The position numbers and the translations under genes were made by a program. Below the pieces are notes generated by a model, which saw only the letters and a program-made list of their open reading frames with translations, ran no database searches and had not been told where the DNA came from. From Acetobacteraceae bacterium (lineage in GTDB: Bacteria > Pseudomonadota > Alphaproteobacteria > Acetobacterales > Acetobacteraceae), in assembly GCA_009693795.1 (NCBI GenBank), contig SHWN01000009.1:1-34792 (forward strand): 34,792 bases of DNA, read 5' to 3'. This document shows positions 10,423-19,057 of this stretch, in pieces (positions within the stretch are counted from its first letter, which is position 1; every line of letters begins with the position of its first letter).

Positions 10423-12387
10423 ATGACGGCCAGTGCCTTGCGGATCGAGATCACCGAGCGTCTGTCCCCCGTCTTCGCGGGCACCGAATTTGACGCGGTG
10501 GGTCCATATGAATGCCTCAGCGGAACCGTTTATGGCGCGCTGGACCCGGCACATCGGCTGAATGCCGGGATTATCAATCTGGATAAGGCGCCACGCAATC
10601 CGCAAGGTTGGGTGGACTACGCGTCCGATTTTTCACTGCTGAAACCGATCGATCTGGCACGTGGCAATGGCATGTTGATCTACGACGTGCCCAATCGCGG
10701 CAACAAGGTGATCCTGACGCGGGTCAATCGCGGCGCGGAGGGCAACCGCCCGATCAACGCCGCGCATGCCGGCGATGGATTGTTGATGCGGCATGGGTTT
10801 TCCATCGTCTGGAGCGCCTGGCAGACCGAGGTACCGGCGGGCAATGACCGGCTGAACGCACAATTTCCCATCGCCACCGACCATGGCACGCCAATCACCA
10901 AAATCATCCGCGACGAGTTCATTGCCGAAGGCGCTGGCGGGCCCGGTGATCTGTTTATTCAAGAAATTTCCGACAATGTATTTATAGCCACCCTTTCCTA
11001 CGCCACCGCGGATCTCGATCCAGCCAAAGCCAGCCTGACGATCCGTGAACGCGAGCGCGATGCGCGCGCCATGCCGGCCGGGATGTCCTGGCGCTATGTC
11101 GATGCGCGGCATATTAAGATTACCCGTCCCGGTGGCGCTTATGACTGTGGCGCGATCTATGAATTTATTTATCGCGCGCGCGATCCTGCGGTGATGGGCA
11201 TCGGCTTCGCGGCCATTCGCGATCTCACAGCGTTTCTGCGCCACGGCGTCGTCGATAGCGCTGGCACGCCAAACCCGTTGGCTGTGACTGGGCGGGCAAC
11301 CATTCGTCACGCGCTGGGCTTCGGGATTTCGCAAAGCGGGCGCGTTCTGCGCGATTTCGTACATCTTGGATTTAACGAGGACACGGCGGAGCGCCAGGTA
11401 TTCGATGGCATTTTTACCATCGTCTCTGGTTCCCGGCGAACATTCATCAATCAGGCATTCGCGCAGCCGGGGCGGTATTCCCGCCAGCACGAAGATCACT
11501 CATTTTTGGATGACCAATTCCCGTTTACTTATCCAACACTGACGGATCCAATCAGCCGGCAAACCGGTGGCATCTTGCAACGAGCAACGGACAAAAATAT
11601 CTGCCCAAAACTGCTGCATCTGGATGCCGACTCAGATCTCTGGGCGGCGCGCGCCTCGCTCGTGGTTACCGATCCCAGTGGCAACGATATCGTATTACCA
11701 GACAATGTGCGGGCCTATTTGGCCGCCAGCGTGCAGCACGGCGTGCATCGCCCACCGGTGAAGCCCGCGACGCAACTGCCGAGTAATCCGCTCAGCTACG
11801 CGTGGAACATGCGCGCCTTACTATTGGCCTTGGCACAATGGGTGGCGGACGGGACATTACCGCCGCCCAGCCGGTTTCCATCGCGCGCCGCCGGCACATT
11901 GGTCACCTTGGCGGAGGCGACCGCACAATTCCCGAAAATACCCGGCATGGAATTTCCCGATGTGCTGAACGCCTTGCATTTACGCGATCACAGCGTAGAG
12001 CCGCCGCGGGATGCGCAAGAGTATCCGGTTTTTGTCTGTGCGACGGATGCGGATGGCAACAGCCTGGATGGCATTCGCCATCCGCTACTCAGCGCGCCCA
12101 TCGCGACCCATACCGGGTGGTCCTTACGCGCGCCGGGCTTCGCGGCTGGGGATTTATTTTCCGTTCAGGGTTCAATTCTCCCCTTCCCCGCAACAGCAGG
12201 GGACGCGGCGCGCAGCGGTGATCCCCGTCCATCACTGGCAGAACGCTACCCGACCCATGATCACTGGCTCGCCTTGCTTCGCCAGGCCGCCGCGATATTG
12301 ATCGCGGAACGGCATTTGCTACGAGAAGATGCTGATCGATTGCTCGCGGCGGCGCAAACATCCCGAGATGTGCTGGACATTCTGTAA
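10423..12387 (+). CDS. Alpha/beta hydrolase domain-containing protein (large uncharacterised family)
   Basis: About 654 aa; GFGISQSGRVLRDFVHLGFNED (nucleophile elbow-like GxSxxG); YDVPNRGNK. ATG at 10423 preferred over the ORF start at 10399. Confidence 0.75.
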   Translation: MTASALRIEITERLSPVFAGTEFDAVGPYECLSGTVYGALDPAHRLNAGIINLDKAPRNPQGWVDYASDFSLLKPIDLARGNGMLIYDVPNRGNKVILTRVNRGAEGNRPINAAHAGDGLLMRHGFSIVWSAWQTEVPAGNDRLNAQFPIATDHGTPITKIIRDEFIAEGAGGPGDLFIQEISDNVFIATLSYATADLDPAKASLTIRERERDARAMPAGMSWRYVDARHIKITRPGGAYDCGAIYEFIYRARDPAVMGIGFAAIRDLTAFLRHGVVDSAGTPNPLAVTGRATIRHALGFGISQSGRVLRDFVHLGFNEDTAERQVFDGIFTIVSGSRRTFINQAFAQPGRYSRQHEDHSFLDDQFPFTYPTLTDPISRQTGGILQRATDKNICPKLLHLDADSDLWAARASLVVTDPSGNDIVLPDNVRAYLAASVQHGVHRPPVKPATQLPSNPLSYAWNMRALLLALAQWVADGTLPPPSRFPSRAAGTLVTLAEATAQFPKIPGMEFPDVLNALHLRDHSVEPPRDAQEYPVFVCATDADGNSLDGIRHPLLSAPIATHTGWSLRAPGFAAGDLFSVQGSILPFPATAGDAARSGDPRPSLAERYPTHDHWLALLRQAAAILIAERHLLREDADRLLAAAQTSRDVLDIL

Positions 12388-12407
12388 CCGCCGCGACCGA
12401 TCTTACG

Positions 12408-12737
12408 TTACAGCAAACCACGCTCTTCCATGATTTCCTTGGCTATCCGCGCGGCGGTCATCGATGCCGGCCAGCCTGAATAAAATGCCAGATGGGTAAT
12501 CACTTCCGCGATCTCATCCTTCGTCACGCCATTATCGAGCGCGCGGTTGAGATGCCCGCGCAGCTGTTCCGGCCGATAGGTGGCGATCAACGAGGCAATC
12601 ACGATCAGGCTGCGATCGCGCTTGGAAAGGCCAGGGCGTTCCCAAATATCGCCATAGATGACCTCCTCGGACAGTTCGATCATTTTGGGGACCATCGGGC
12701 GTACGGCGTCGCGCGGGCTGACGGATGGTGTGGCCAT
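12408..12737 (-). CDS. Carboxymuconolactone decarboxylase family protein
   Basis: GDIWERPGLSKRDRSLIVIASLIAT...RGHLNRALDNGVTKDEIAEVITHLAFYSGWPASMTAARIAKE, the canonical CMD fold signature. Confidence 0.92.
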   Translation of the reverse strand: MATPSVSPRDAVRPMVPKMIELSEEVIYGDIWERPGLSKRDRSLIVIASLIATYRPEQLRGHLNRALDNGVTKDEIAEVITHLAFYSGWPASMTAARIAKEIMEERGLL

Positions 12738-12841
12738 GCTATCCTCCTGTTTATCTACCGCGCCGACCCTAACGTAGGATGCGTGGCGATAGAAGCGTCC
12801 ATGGTGCAACAGGAGACCATAGAAATGGCGTCCCGCGCGGC

Positions 12842-14755
12842 ATGATCATCGGCACCGCCGGCCATGTTGATCACGGCAAAACCAGCCTGGTGCGCGCGCT
12901 TACCGGGGTCGAAACAGATCGTCTCCCGGAAGAAAAGGCGCGCGGTATCACCATCGATCTCGGCTTCGCCTATGTGCAGCTGGATCATGGCGGCGTGATG
13001 GGTTTTGTCGACGTGCCGGGGCATGAACGTCTGGTCCACACCATGATTGCTGGGGCGTCCAGCATTGGCATGGCGCTTCTGGTGGTCGCCGCCGATGACG
13101 GCGTGATGCCGCAGACGCGCGAACATGTGCAGATCCTTGCGTCACTCGGCATTGCGCGCGCCGTGGTGGCGCTGACCAAGACCGATCTGGTGGATGCCGA
13201 TCGCGTGGCGGAGCTGGAGCTGGAAATCTCCCTGTTGCTGGAAGGCACGCCGCTCGCGGGCGCCGCGATATTTCCCGTCTCCGCCACGACAGGTGCAGGC
13301 GTGGGTCCATTGCGCGCCAGTTTGCTGGCCGAAGCCGCGCGGGATGTATCCGCCCACACCGCCGATGGCCGCGCCTTTCGTCTTGCGGTGGATCGCTGTT
13401 TTAGCCTCGCCGGCACGGGAACCGTGGTGACCGGTTCGGTCGTGGCCGGGCTGGTGCGCGTGGGGGAGAACGTGCTGGTGCAACCGCCCGGTTTACGCGC
13501 GCGCGTGCGTGGCATCCATGTCGCCAACCGCGCGGTGGAGCAAGCCCGCGCGGGGGAGCGCTGCGCGCTGAACCTGACCGGCCCCGGCATCAGCAAAGAC
13601 GCAATCGGGCGTGGCGACTGGGTGCTAGATCCGGCGCGCGCCACCAGCACGCGGCGCTGCGATATCGCGCTGCGACTACTGGAGAGTGAGCGCGCGGCGA
13701 TGAAGCAAATGACACAGGTGCTACTGCATCACGGCGCCGGGCAAATGGCGGCGCGGGTAATCTTGCTAGAACCAACAACACTGCGCCCCGGGCAGGCCGG
13801 TTTCGCACATCTGGTGCTGGATCGGCCCTTGCCGATGCGCCATGGCGACCGGCTGGTGCTTCGCGATATCAGTGCCACCCGCACCATCGCCGGCGGCCAG
13901 GCGCTGGACCCACGGCCACCGGAACGCCTACGCCGCGCACCCGCAAGAATCGCCGTGTTAAAAGCGCTGTCGGCACCCGATACCAACGCGGCGCTGCGTG
14001 GCTGGCTCGCACAACCGCCCTTCCTGATCGCCCACACCGCGCTGCTGGATGATTGGGGATTGATCGAGACAACACGACCGCCCGACATCGTTACATACGG
14101 CACGCATATCGCGACCGAAGCGGCGGTCGGGCAATTAACGGCGGAGACGGCGCGCGAACTATTAAAATTCCATACGGCGCAGCCCGGCCAGCCGGGCATG
14201 ACGCCGGAGGCGTTGCGCATCGCGATGACAACACGGCTGCCGCGCGATGCTTTTACCGCGCTGCTGGCGCATCTCCTGGCCTCGGGCGCAGTGGCTGCGG
14301 ATGGCGCCATACTACGCGCTCCCACCCATCGCCGCGGTTTGGCTGAGGAGGAGGCCCGGCTTTGGGACGCGCTGCGCCCGTTACTAAACGAAATGCCGTA
14401 TCGTCCACCCTTGCTGCGCGAGGCCGCCGCGACACTCGGGGCACCAGAGGTCACATTGCGCCGCACCTGCAAGGCCTTCGCGCGCCAGGGTTTGATCCTC
14501 GAACTGGCGCCGGACCGCTTCTTCCTACGCGATGCGGTGATCGCCATGGCGCAAGCGGCGCATACGCTGGCTGCTGAAATCCGGGACGGTTTCACCGCCG
14601 CGCAATTCCGCGACCTTTTGGGCAATGGGCGGCAATTGGCGATCCAGGTGCTGGACGATTTCGACCGGCGCGGTATCACCGTCCGACGCAGCGATCTGCG
14701 CCGTGCGGGCAAGGACCCGGCCAAAATCTTTGGTCCAGGAACCTTAGGACAATAA
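12842..14755 (+). CDS. selB: Selenocysteine-specific translation elongation factor SelB
   Basis: [44 protein letters not shown] (P-loop, G2), [16 protein letters not shown] (G3), TKTDLVD (G4), plus a long C-terminal region ending [27 protein letters not shown] (winged-helix, SelB-specific). Confidence 0.96.
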   Translation: MIIGTAGHVDHGKTSLVRALTGVETDRLPEEKARGITIDLGFAYVQLDHGGVMGFVDVPGHERLVHTMIAGASSIGMALLVVAADDGVMPQTREHVQILASLGIARAVVALTKTDLVDADRVAELELEISLLLEGTPLAGAAIFPVSATTGAGVGPLRASLLAEAARDVSAHTADGRAFRLAVDRCFSLAGTGTVVTGSVVAGLVRVGENVLVQPPGLRARVRGIHVANRAVEQARAGERCALNLTGPGISKDAIGRGDWVLDPARATSTRRCDIALRLLESERAAMKQMTQVLLHHGAGQMAARVILLEPTTLRPGQAGFAHLVLDRPLPMRHGDRLVLRDISATRTIAGGQALDPRPPERLRRAPARIAVLKALSAPDTNAALRGWLAQPPFLIAHTALLDDWGLIETTRPPDIVTYGTHIATEAAVGQLTAETARELLKFHTAQPGQPGMTPEALRIAMTTRLPRDAFTALLAHLLASGAVAADGAILRAPTHRRGLAEEEARLWDALRPLLNEMPYRPPLLREAAATLGAPEVTLRRTCKAFARQGLILELAPDRFFLRDAVIAMAQAAHTLAAEIRDGFTAAQFRDLLGNGRQLAIQVLDDFDRRGITVRRSDLRRAGKDPAKIFGPGTLGQ

Positions 14756-14766
14756 GGACAAAGCGC

Positions 14767-15666
14767 ATGGCAGCGTGGGATGTGGTGGTGATCGGCGGCG
14801 GCGCGGCCGGGCTGAGCGCAGCGGCTACGGCGGCAAGCGCGGGCCTATCCTGCCTGGTGCTGGACCGCATGGGCGGCGGCGGCGAATTGATGAATCTCGG
14901 CAAACTGGAGGAGGTGGATGGCGCGCCCACCGGCCCCGACATGGTGGCCCAATTACTGGAAGCAGCCATGACGACCGGCGCGGAACTGGCGGTCGCGGAA
15001 GTCACCGGCCTGGTCGTCGACGCAACCGGTTGGCAAATCACCACCGACGACGGAGCGCATGCGGCGCGCGCCGTCATCCTGGCTGTGGGCCTGGCACCGG
15101 GCCGCCTGGGCATCGCAGGAGAGGACACGTTCGAGGGTCGGGGCCTGTCCTATTGCGCCGCCTGCGATGGCCCGCTTTATCGCGGCCAGCCTATGTTGGT
15201 CGCTGGTACGGATCGTTGGGCAATCGCGGAGGCGCATGAGTTATCGACGATTGCCTCCCATGTCACCTTGGTCACGCAGGGCGGAATGCCGCCCGCCACC
15301 GCTGCGGGCTTCGCGGTGCTGCCCGGACGCATCACGGCGCTGCAGGGCGAATCCGGCCTCAAATCCGTCCTGGTGCAGCCCGAGGACGGTGGCGCGGAAC
15401 AACGCCTGCACGGCCCCGTTCTATTCGTGCAAACCGGCCGGCGCCCAGCGCTCGATTTTGCCCCGACCACTCTCATTCGCGATCCAGACGGCAAGTTGGT
15501 GACGGATGCGACCGGGCAATGTCACCCGCCGGGCCTGTTCGCGGCCGGTGATGCCCGAGCTGGCACATCCCGGACCATTGCCGCCGCGATCGCCGATGGG
15601 AACCGCGCCGCGATCGCCGCACAGGGTATGTTCTCCCCCCTTGGCAAGCCCACCGGTTCGGAGTGA
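14767..15666 (+). CDS. Thioredoxin-reductase-like FAD-dependent oxidoreductase
   Basis: FAD motif VVVIGGGAAGLSAAATAASAG; redox-active GLSYCAACDGPLY; C-terminal GLFAAGDARAGTSRTIAAAIADG. The NADPH-binding segment is atypical (MLVAGTDRWAIAEAHEL). Confidence 0.9.
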   Translation: MAAWDVVVIGGGAAGLSAAATAASAGLSCLVLDRMGGGGELMNLGKLEEVDGAPTGPDMVAQLLEAAMTTGAELAVAEVTGLVVDATGWQITTDDGAHAARAVILAVGLAPGRLGIAGEDTFEGRGLSYCAACDGPLYRGQPMLVAGTDRWAIAEAHELSTIASHVTLVTQGGMPPATAAGFAVLPGRITALQGESGLKSVLVQPEDGGAEQRLHGPVLFVQTGRRPALDFAPTTLIRDPDGKLVTDATGQCHPPGLFAAGDARAGTSRTIAAAIADGNRAAIAAQGMFSPLGKPTGSE

Positions 15667-15697
15667 GATAAGCAAGGTTCGGAGGGGAAGCCACGCT

Positions 15698-16216
15698 ATG
15701 CGCATTGTGAATCCCAGTTTCGGCATTGCGCCGCAGGGCGAGGGCACCGCCACGGCGGAGCCCGTCGATTGGATCAATGATCCGATCATTCTGTTTTCCA
15801 ACAACAAGCCCAACGCCAAGGAATTGCTGCAGGGGCTGCGTGATCGCCTCTCCGCCGTCCGCCGCGTGGACAATATCGACTACATCGCCAAGGCCAGCGC
15901 CAGCCAGCCGGCGCCGCCCGAGATGATCAACGAAATCGCACGCAAGTATCGCATCGCGCTGCTTGCGCTGGGTGACTGAGGCTCCTGCTCATCGTGGAGT
16001 TTCCACGACAGCATCGAATTAAGGAAACGCGGCCTGGTCGGGGTGGTGATCGCCACGGAAACGTTTCGGCCATTGGTCCTGGCACAGGCGAAAGCCCGCA
16101 AGCTCGACCCACACCTGCTCGTGGTAAAGCACCCGGTCGGTGGGCTGAACGGGTCCGAGCTTGAGGAGCGGATCACCGCCGCAGTTGAGGGCCTGAAGCT
16201 GGAGATGCAGAGGTAG
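15698..16216 (+). CDS. UGSC-type selenoprotein, 172 aa with Sec at codon 94 (TGA 15977-15979)
   Basis: MRIVNPSFGIAPQGEGTATAEPVDWINDPIILFSNNKPNAKELLQGLRDRLSAVRRVDNIDYIAKASASQPAPPEMINEIARKYRIALLALGD-U-GSCSSWSFHDSIELRKRGLVGVVIATETFRPLVLAQAKARKLDPHLLVVKHPVGGLNGSELEERITAAVEGLKLEMQR-TAG. The frame is continuous and protein-like on both sides of a single TGA, a SECIS-like hairpin follows, and the gene lies two genes downstream of selB. Confidence 0.92.
15980..16013 (+). promoter_or_regulatory. Bacterial SECIS element of the UGSC selenoprotein
   Basis: Immediately 3' of the TGA. Perfect 7-bp stem TCGTGGA (15992-15998)/TCCACGA (16002-16008) with GTT apical loop, extended by TGCT (15986-15989)/AGCA (16010-16013) across a CA/C internal loop. 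The apical loop begins 19 nt after the TGA with G as its first base, matching the known bacterial SECIS layout. Confidence 0.85.
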
Positions 16217-16254
16217 CTCTGCCCCCGCTGATCAAAAGCGGGCGATCAAGATCG

Positions 16255-16282
16255 GGGCCGCGGGCGACGTCCGCGGCCCTTT
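16255..16282 (+). terminator. Terminator- or attenuator-like hairpin between the selenoprotein gene and the downstream paralog pair
   Basis: GGGCCGCGG (16255-16263)/CCGCGGCCC (16271-16279), 9-bp perfect stem, 7-nt loop, followed only by TTT. Confidence 0.5.
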
Positions 16283-16300
16283 GCGTCAGAGGAGGGCTGC

Positions 16301-17350
16301 ATGTCCGATACCGCCGAGGCCGAATTTCTCGACATTCCGGAAATGGATGAAGATGCCTGGGCCGACTATGTGGAGGCTCAGGGCTGGACCGATGGCCTGC
16401 CTTTGGTGGTGCCATCGGAGCCTGCGGTGGCACGCATGATGGACGGCGCGCGCGGCGATAACGAGCCGTTCGCGGCGATCACACCCCGCCAGATGGTCCC
16501 AACCCTCCGCGGCCTGGCCGCCAATGCGGTGATGGCCGGTTGTCGGCCGAGCTATTTTCCGGCGGTTCTGGCCGCACTGCGCGGCGTGCTGGTGGCCGAT
16601 TACAATCTACACGGTTCCCTGGCGACGACGCATTCCTGCACGCCAATGGTGATGGTGAACGGACCGCTACGACAGGCCCTGAACATCAATTGCGGCACCA
16701 ACTGCTTCGGCCAGGGCTGGCGAGCCAATGCCGCCATCGGCCGCGCGCTGCAACTGATCCTACTCAATATCGGCGGCGCGAAACCGGCGGTGATGGACCG
16801 TTCCACTTTCGGATCTTCCGCCAAATACACATTCTGCTTTGGCGAAAATGAGGAGGAGAATCCCTTCGCGCCTTATCATGTCCGCCAGGGTTTTAGCGCC
16901 GATGAAAGCGTGGTGACGGTGATGTCGGCGGAACCCAACCATAACCTGAATGACCATGGCAGCACGACAGGCGAAGGCCTACTAACCACCTTTGCCGGCG
17001 CCATCGCCTCCCCGGCTGCGAACACGGCCTCCGCCAAAGGGCCGTATTTCATCATCTTCGGGCCGGAGCACGCGGCCACCCTGGCGCGCGATAACTGGAC
17101 GGTAGAAAAAATCCAGCAATTCCTGTTCGAAACCGCGCGGATCCCCGTGGCGCAGGTGTCGCGGGAAAATCAGGCGATCTATGCCACTGCCGGCCATGTT
17201 CCGGAAAACAACGCCTTCAAGACAGCCCCAACGGCCGAAGATATCCATGTTGCGGTCGCCGGCGGAGCGGGCAAGCATTCGGCCTGGATCCCGTCCTTCG
17301 GCGGCACGGCGGCGATTTCCATCCGCGTGAAGCCGCCAGCTGCCGGATGA
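16301..17350 (+). CDS. Uncharacterised protein, paralog A of the selenoprotein-linked pair
   Basis: 349 aa, good SD (agaggagg). Motifs shared with the next gene: DGLPLVVP, AGCRPxxF, NxGTNCxGxGxRANAxIGRALxLxLxNIGGAxP, PTAEDIHVAVAGGAGKHSAW. Confidence 0.85.
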   Translation: MSDTAEAEFLDIPEMDEDAWADYVEAQGWTDGLPLVVPSEPAVARMMDGARGDNEPFAAITPRQMVPTLRGLAANAVMAGCRPSYFPAVLAALRGVLVADYNLHGSLATTHSCTPMVMVNGPLRQALNINCGTNCFGQGWRANAAIGRALQLILLNIGGAKPAVMDRSTFGSSAKYTFCFGENEEENPFAPYHVRQGFSADESVVTVMSAEPNHNLNDHGSTTGEGLLTTFAGAIASPAANTASAKGPYFIIFGPEHAATLARDNWTVEKIQQFLFETARIPVAQVSRENQAIYATAGHVPENNAFKTAPTAEDIHVAVAGGAGKHSAWIPSFGGTAAISIRVKPPAAG

Positions 17351-18351
17351 GTATTCGCACCATCCAGGTCGGCGATCGCGAGGCGCCATTGTTTAGCGCC
17401 GATGCCGATTGGGATACCGCCCAGGCAAAGCTGCTCGACGCAGCGTTGGCGGACGGGCTACCAGTCGTGGTGCCGACCGAGGCGCGCCTGAGCACCATGC
17501 TGGCCGGGCGCGACCCGGATCTCGGGTACGGCTTCATGCCGCCCTTATTTGGGGAAATCACGGCAGCTTCCATCGCCTATTGCTGCGTCATCGCGGGCTG
17601 TCGTCCGAAAGAGTTTTCCGTGGTGCTGGAAGCCGCCATCGCCACGTTGGAGCCGGAATTCAATCTGCTGGGCATTCAAACCACCACCGGCACGCCCACC
17701 GCCGCCGTGCTGGTGCATGGCCCCGCCGTGGTCGCGCTGGGAATGAATGCGGGCACCAACTGCCTCGGCCCCGGCAATCGCGCCAATGCGTGCATTGGCC
17801 GCGCGCTGCGCCTGGTCCTCACCAATATCGGCGGCGCGCGGCCGCTGATCGGCGACATGGCGACGATGGGTCAGCCGGCCAAATACGGTCTCGCCTTTGC
17901 CGAGGGTGAGCATGCCCTCGTCCGCCCACTGCACGCACGGCGCGGCCTGGATGCAGGTGAAAGTGCCGTCACCGTCATCGGTCTCTCCGGCACGATCGAG
18001 GTGCTGCCCGAAGCCGGCGCCAGCACACCGGAAGCCGTGCTGCGCCCTGCGCTGGCCGCCATGCAAGGAGCGCGCGAAGCCGCATTCGGCGGTCGCCACC
18101 GCGACCTCGGCGAACAATTCCTGCTGCTGCCACCGGAAATGGCCGATATTTTCGTCGCAGCGGGCTGGACGTTGGAACAAGCGCAGGCATTTCTGCAACG
18201 TCAGTCCGGTACCGAACGACCAATCGCGCGCGCACCGGAAGATATTCATATTATCCTCACCGGCGGAGCTGGCGTAAAAATGACCTGCCTGGTTCCCTGG
18301 GGCGGTGGCACGATGTGCGCAACACGACGCCTACCGGGGATATCCGCCTAA
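17347..18351 (+). CDS. Uncharacterised protein, paralog B of the selenoprotein-linked pair
   Basis: 334 aa; starts within ATGA overlapping the stop of the previous gene. DGLPVVVP, AGCRPKEF, NAGTNCLGPGNRANACIGRALRLVLTNIGGARP, APEDIHIILTGGAGVKMTCLVPWGGG. Confidence 0.85.
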   Translation: MSIRTIQVGDREAPLFSADADWDTAQAKLLDAALADGLPVVVPTEARLSTMLAGRDPDLGYGFMPPLFGEITAASIAYCCVIAGCRPKEFSVVLEAAIATLEPEFNLLGIQTTTGTPTAAVLVHGPAVVALGMNAGTNCLGPGNRANACIGRALRLVLTNIGGARPLIGDMATMGQPAKYGLAFAEGEHALVRPLHARRGLDAGESAVTVIGLSGTIEVLPEAGASTPEAVLRPALAAMQGAREAAFGGRHRDLGEQFLLLPPEMADIFVAAGWTLEQAQAFLQRQSGTERPIARAPEDIHIILTGGAGVKMTCLVPWGGGTMCATRRLPGISA

Positions 18352-18395
18352 GCCGCCATCGATTATCGCGCTGAGGCCCATCGCGACCCTAGTCC

Positions 18396-19027
18396 GTGCC
18401 GTTGGCACAGGTGGATGTTAGCCATCCTTGCCTCTACCAGGACGACACCTGGGGCGGCTTCTTCGCGCGGCTGCGCGCCGAGGATCCGGTGCATTTCGCG
18501 AACAACTCCATGTATGGCCCGTACTGGTCCGTGACGAAATATCACGACATTCTGCAGGTCGGTAATCGCACCAAATTTATTCCTCGGACGCATCTCTGGG
18601 GGGTATCGCGATCAAGGATGTGCCGCTCGCGTTCCGTAAGGAAAGTTTCATCGCCATGGTCCCTTCGGTGCATGACGAACGAAGAAAAACAGTCAACCCC
18701 ATCGTCGCCCCACCCAATCTAATGAAACTTTCGGGCACGATCCGCAAACGTGCCTGCCGCATCCCCAATGACTTTCCGCACGGTAAAATATACGACTAGA
18801 TCGATCGCGTGTTCGTGGAGCTCACCACGCGGATGCAGTCCACATTGTTTGATTTTCCGTTCGAGAAACGGCGCATCCTGACCCATTGGTCGAACGTCGC
18901 GACGGTGAATACCCGCGCCGAGACCGAGATCGACTCCGAAGCCAAGCGCGAGGCCGTGCTGCGACAGATAGTGGCCTATTTCATCGATATCTGGCGCATT
19001 CGTGCCGCCCCCCCGCACCGGATTTGA
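18396..19027 (+). pseudogene. Cytochrome P450 remnant (frameshift, in-frame stop, truncated)
   Basis: DPVHFANNSMYGPYWSVTKYHDILQV, then frameshift near 18598, GIAIKDVPLAFRKESFIAMVPSVHDERRKTVNPIVAPPNL...KIYD-stop (TAG 18797-18799)-IDRVFVELTTRMQSTLFDFPFEKRRILTHWSNVAT. Ends before the I-helix and heme-Cys region. Confidence 0.85.
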
Positions 19028-19057
19028 TTTCCATGCGAGAGCGTGATCGTCGCAATT

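Noticed and set aside
13729-14724. 331-aa minus-strand ORF antisense to selB
   Set aside because: Ser/Arg/Ala-rich shadow ORF of a GC-rich gene; selB on the plus strand has full motif support.
15664-15697. TGA ending the TrxR-like gene as another Sec codon
   Set aside because: Sequence after it (DKQGSEGKPRYAHCES...) is not family-like; it overlaps the UGSC gene start in another frame, so this is a normal stop.
15506-15697. ORF-track start of the selenoprotein frame at 15506
   Set aside because: Overlaps the TrxR-like gene out of frame; ATG 15698 fits the gene boundary.
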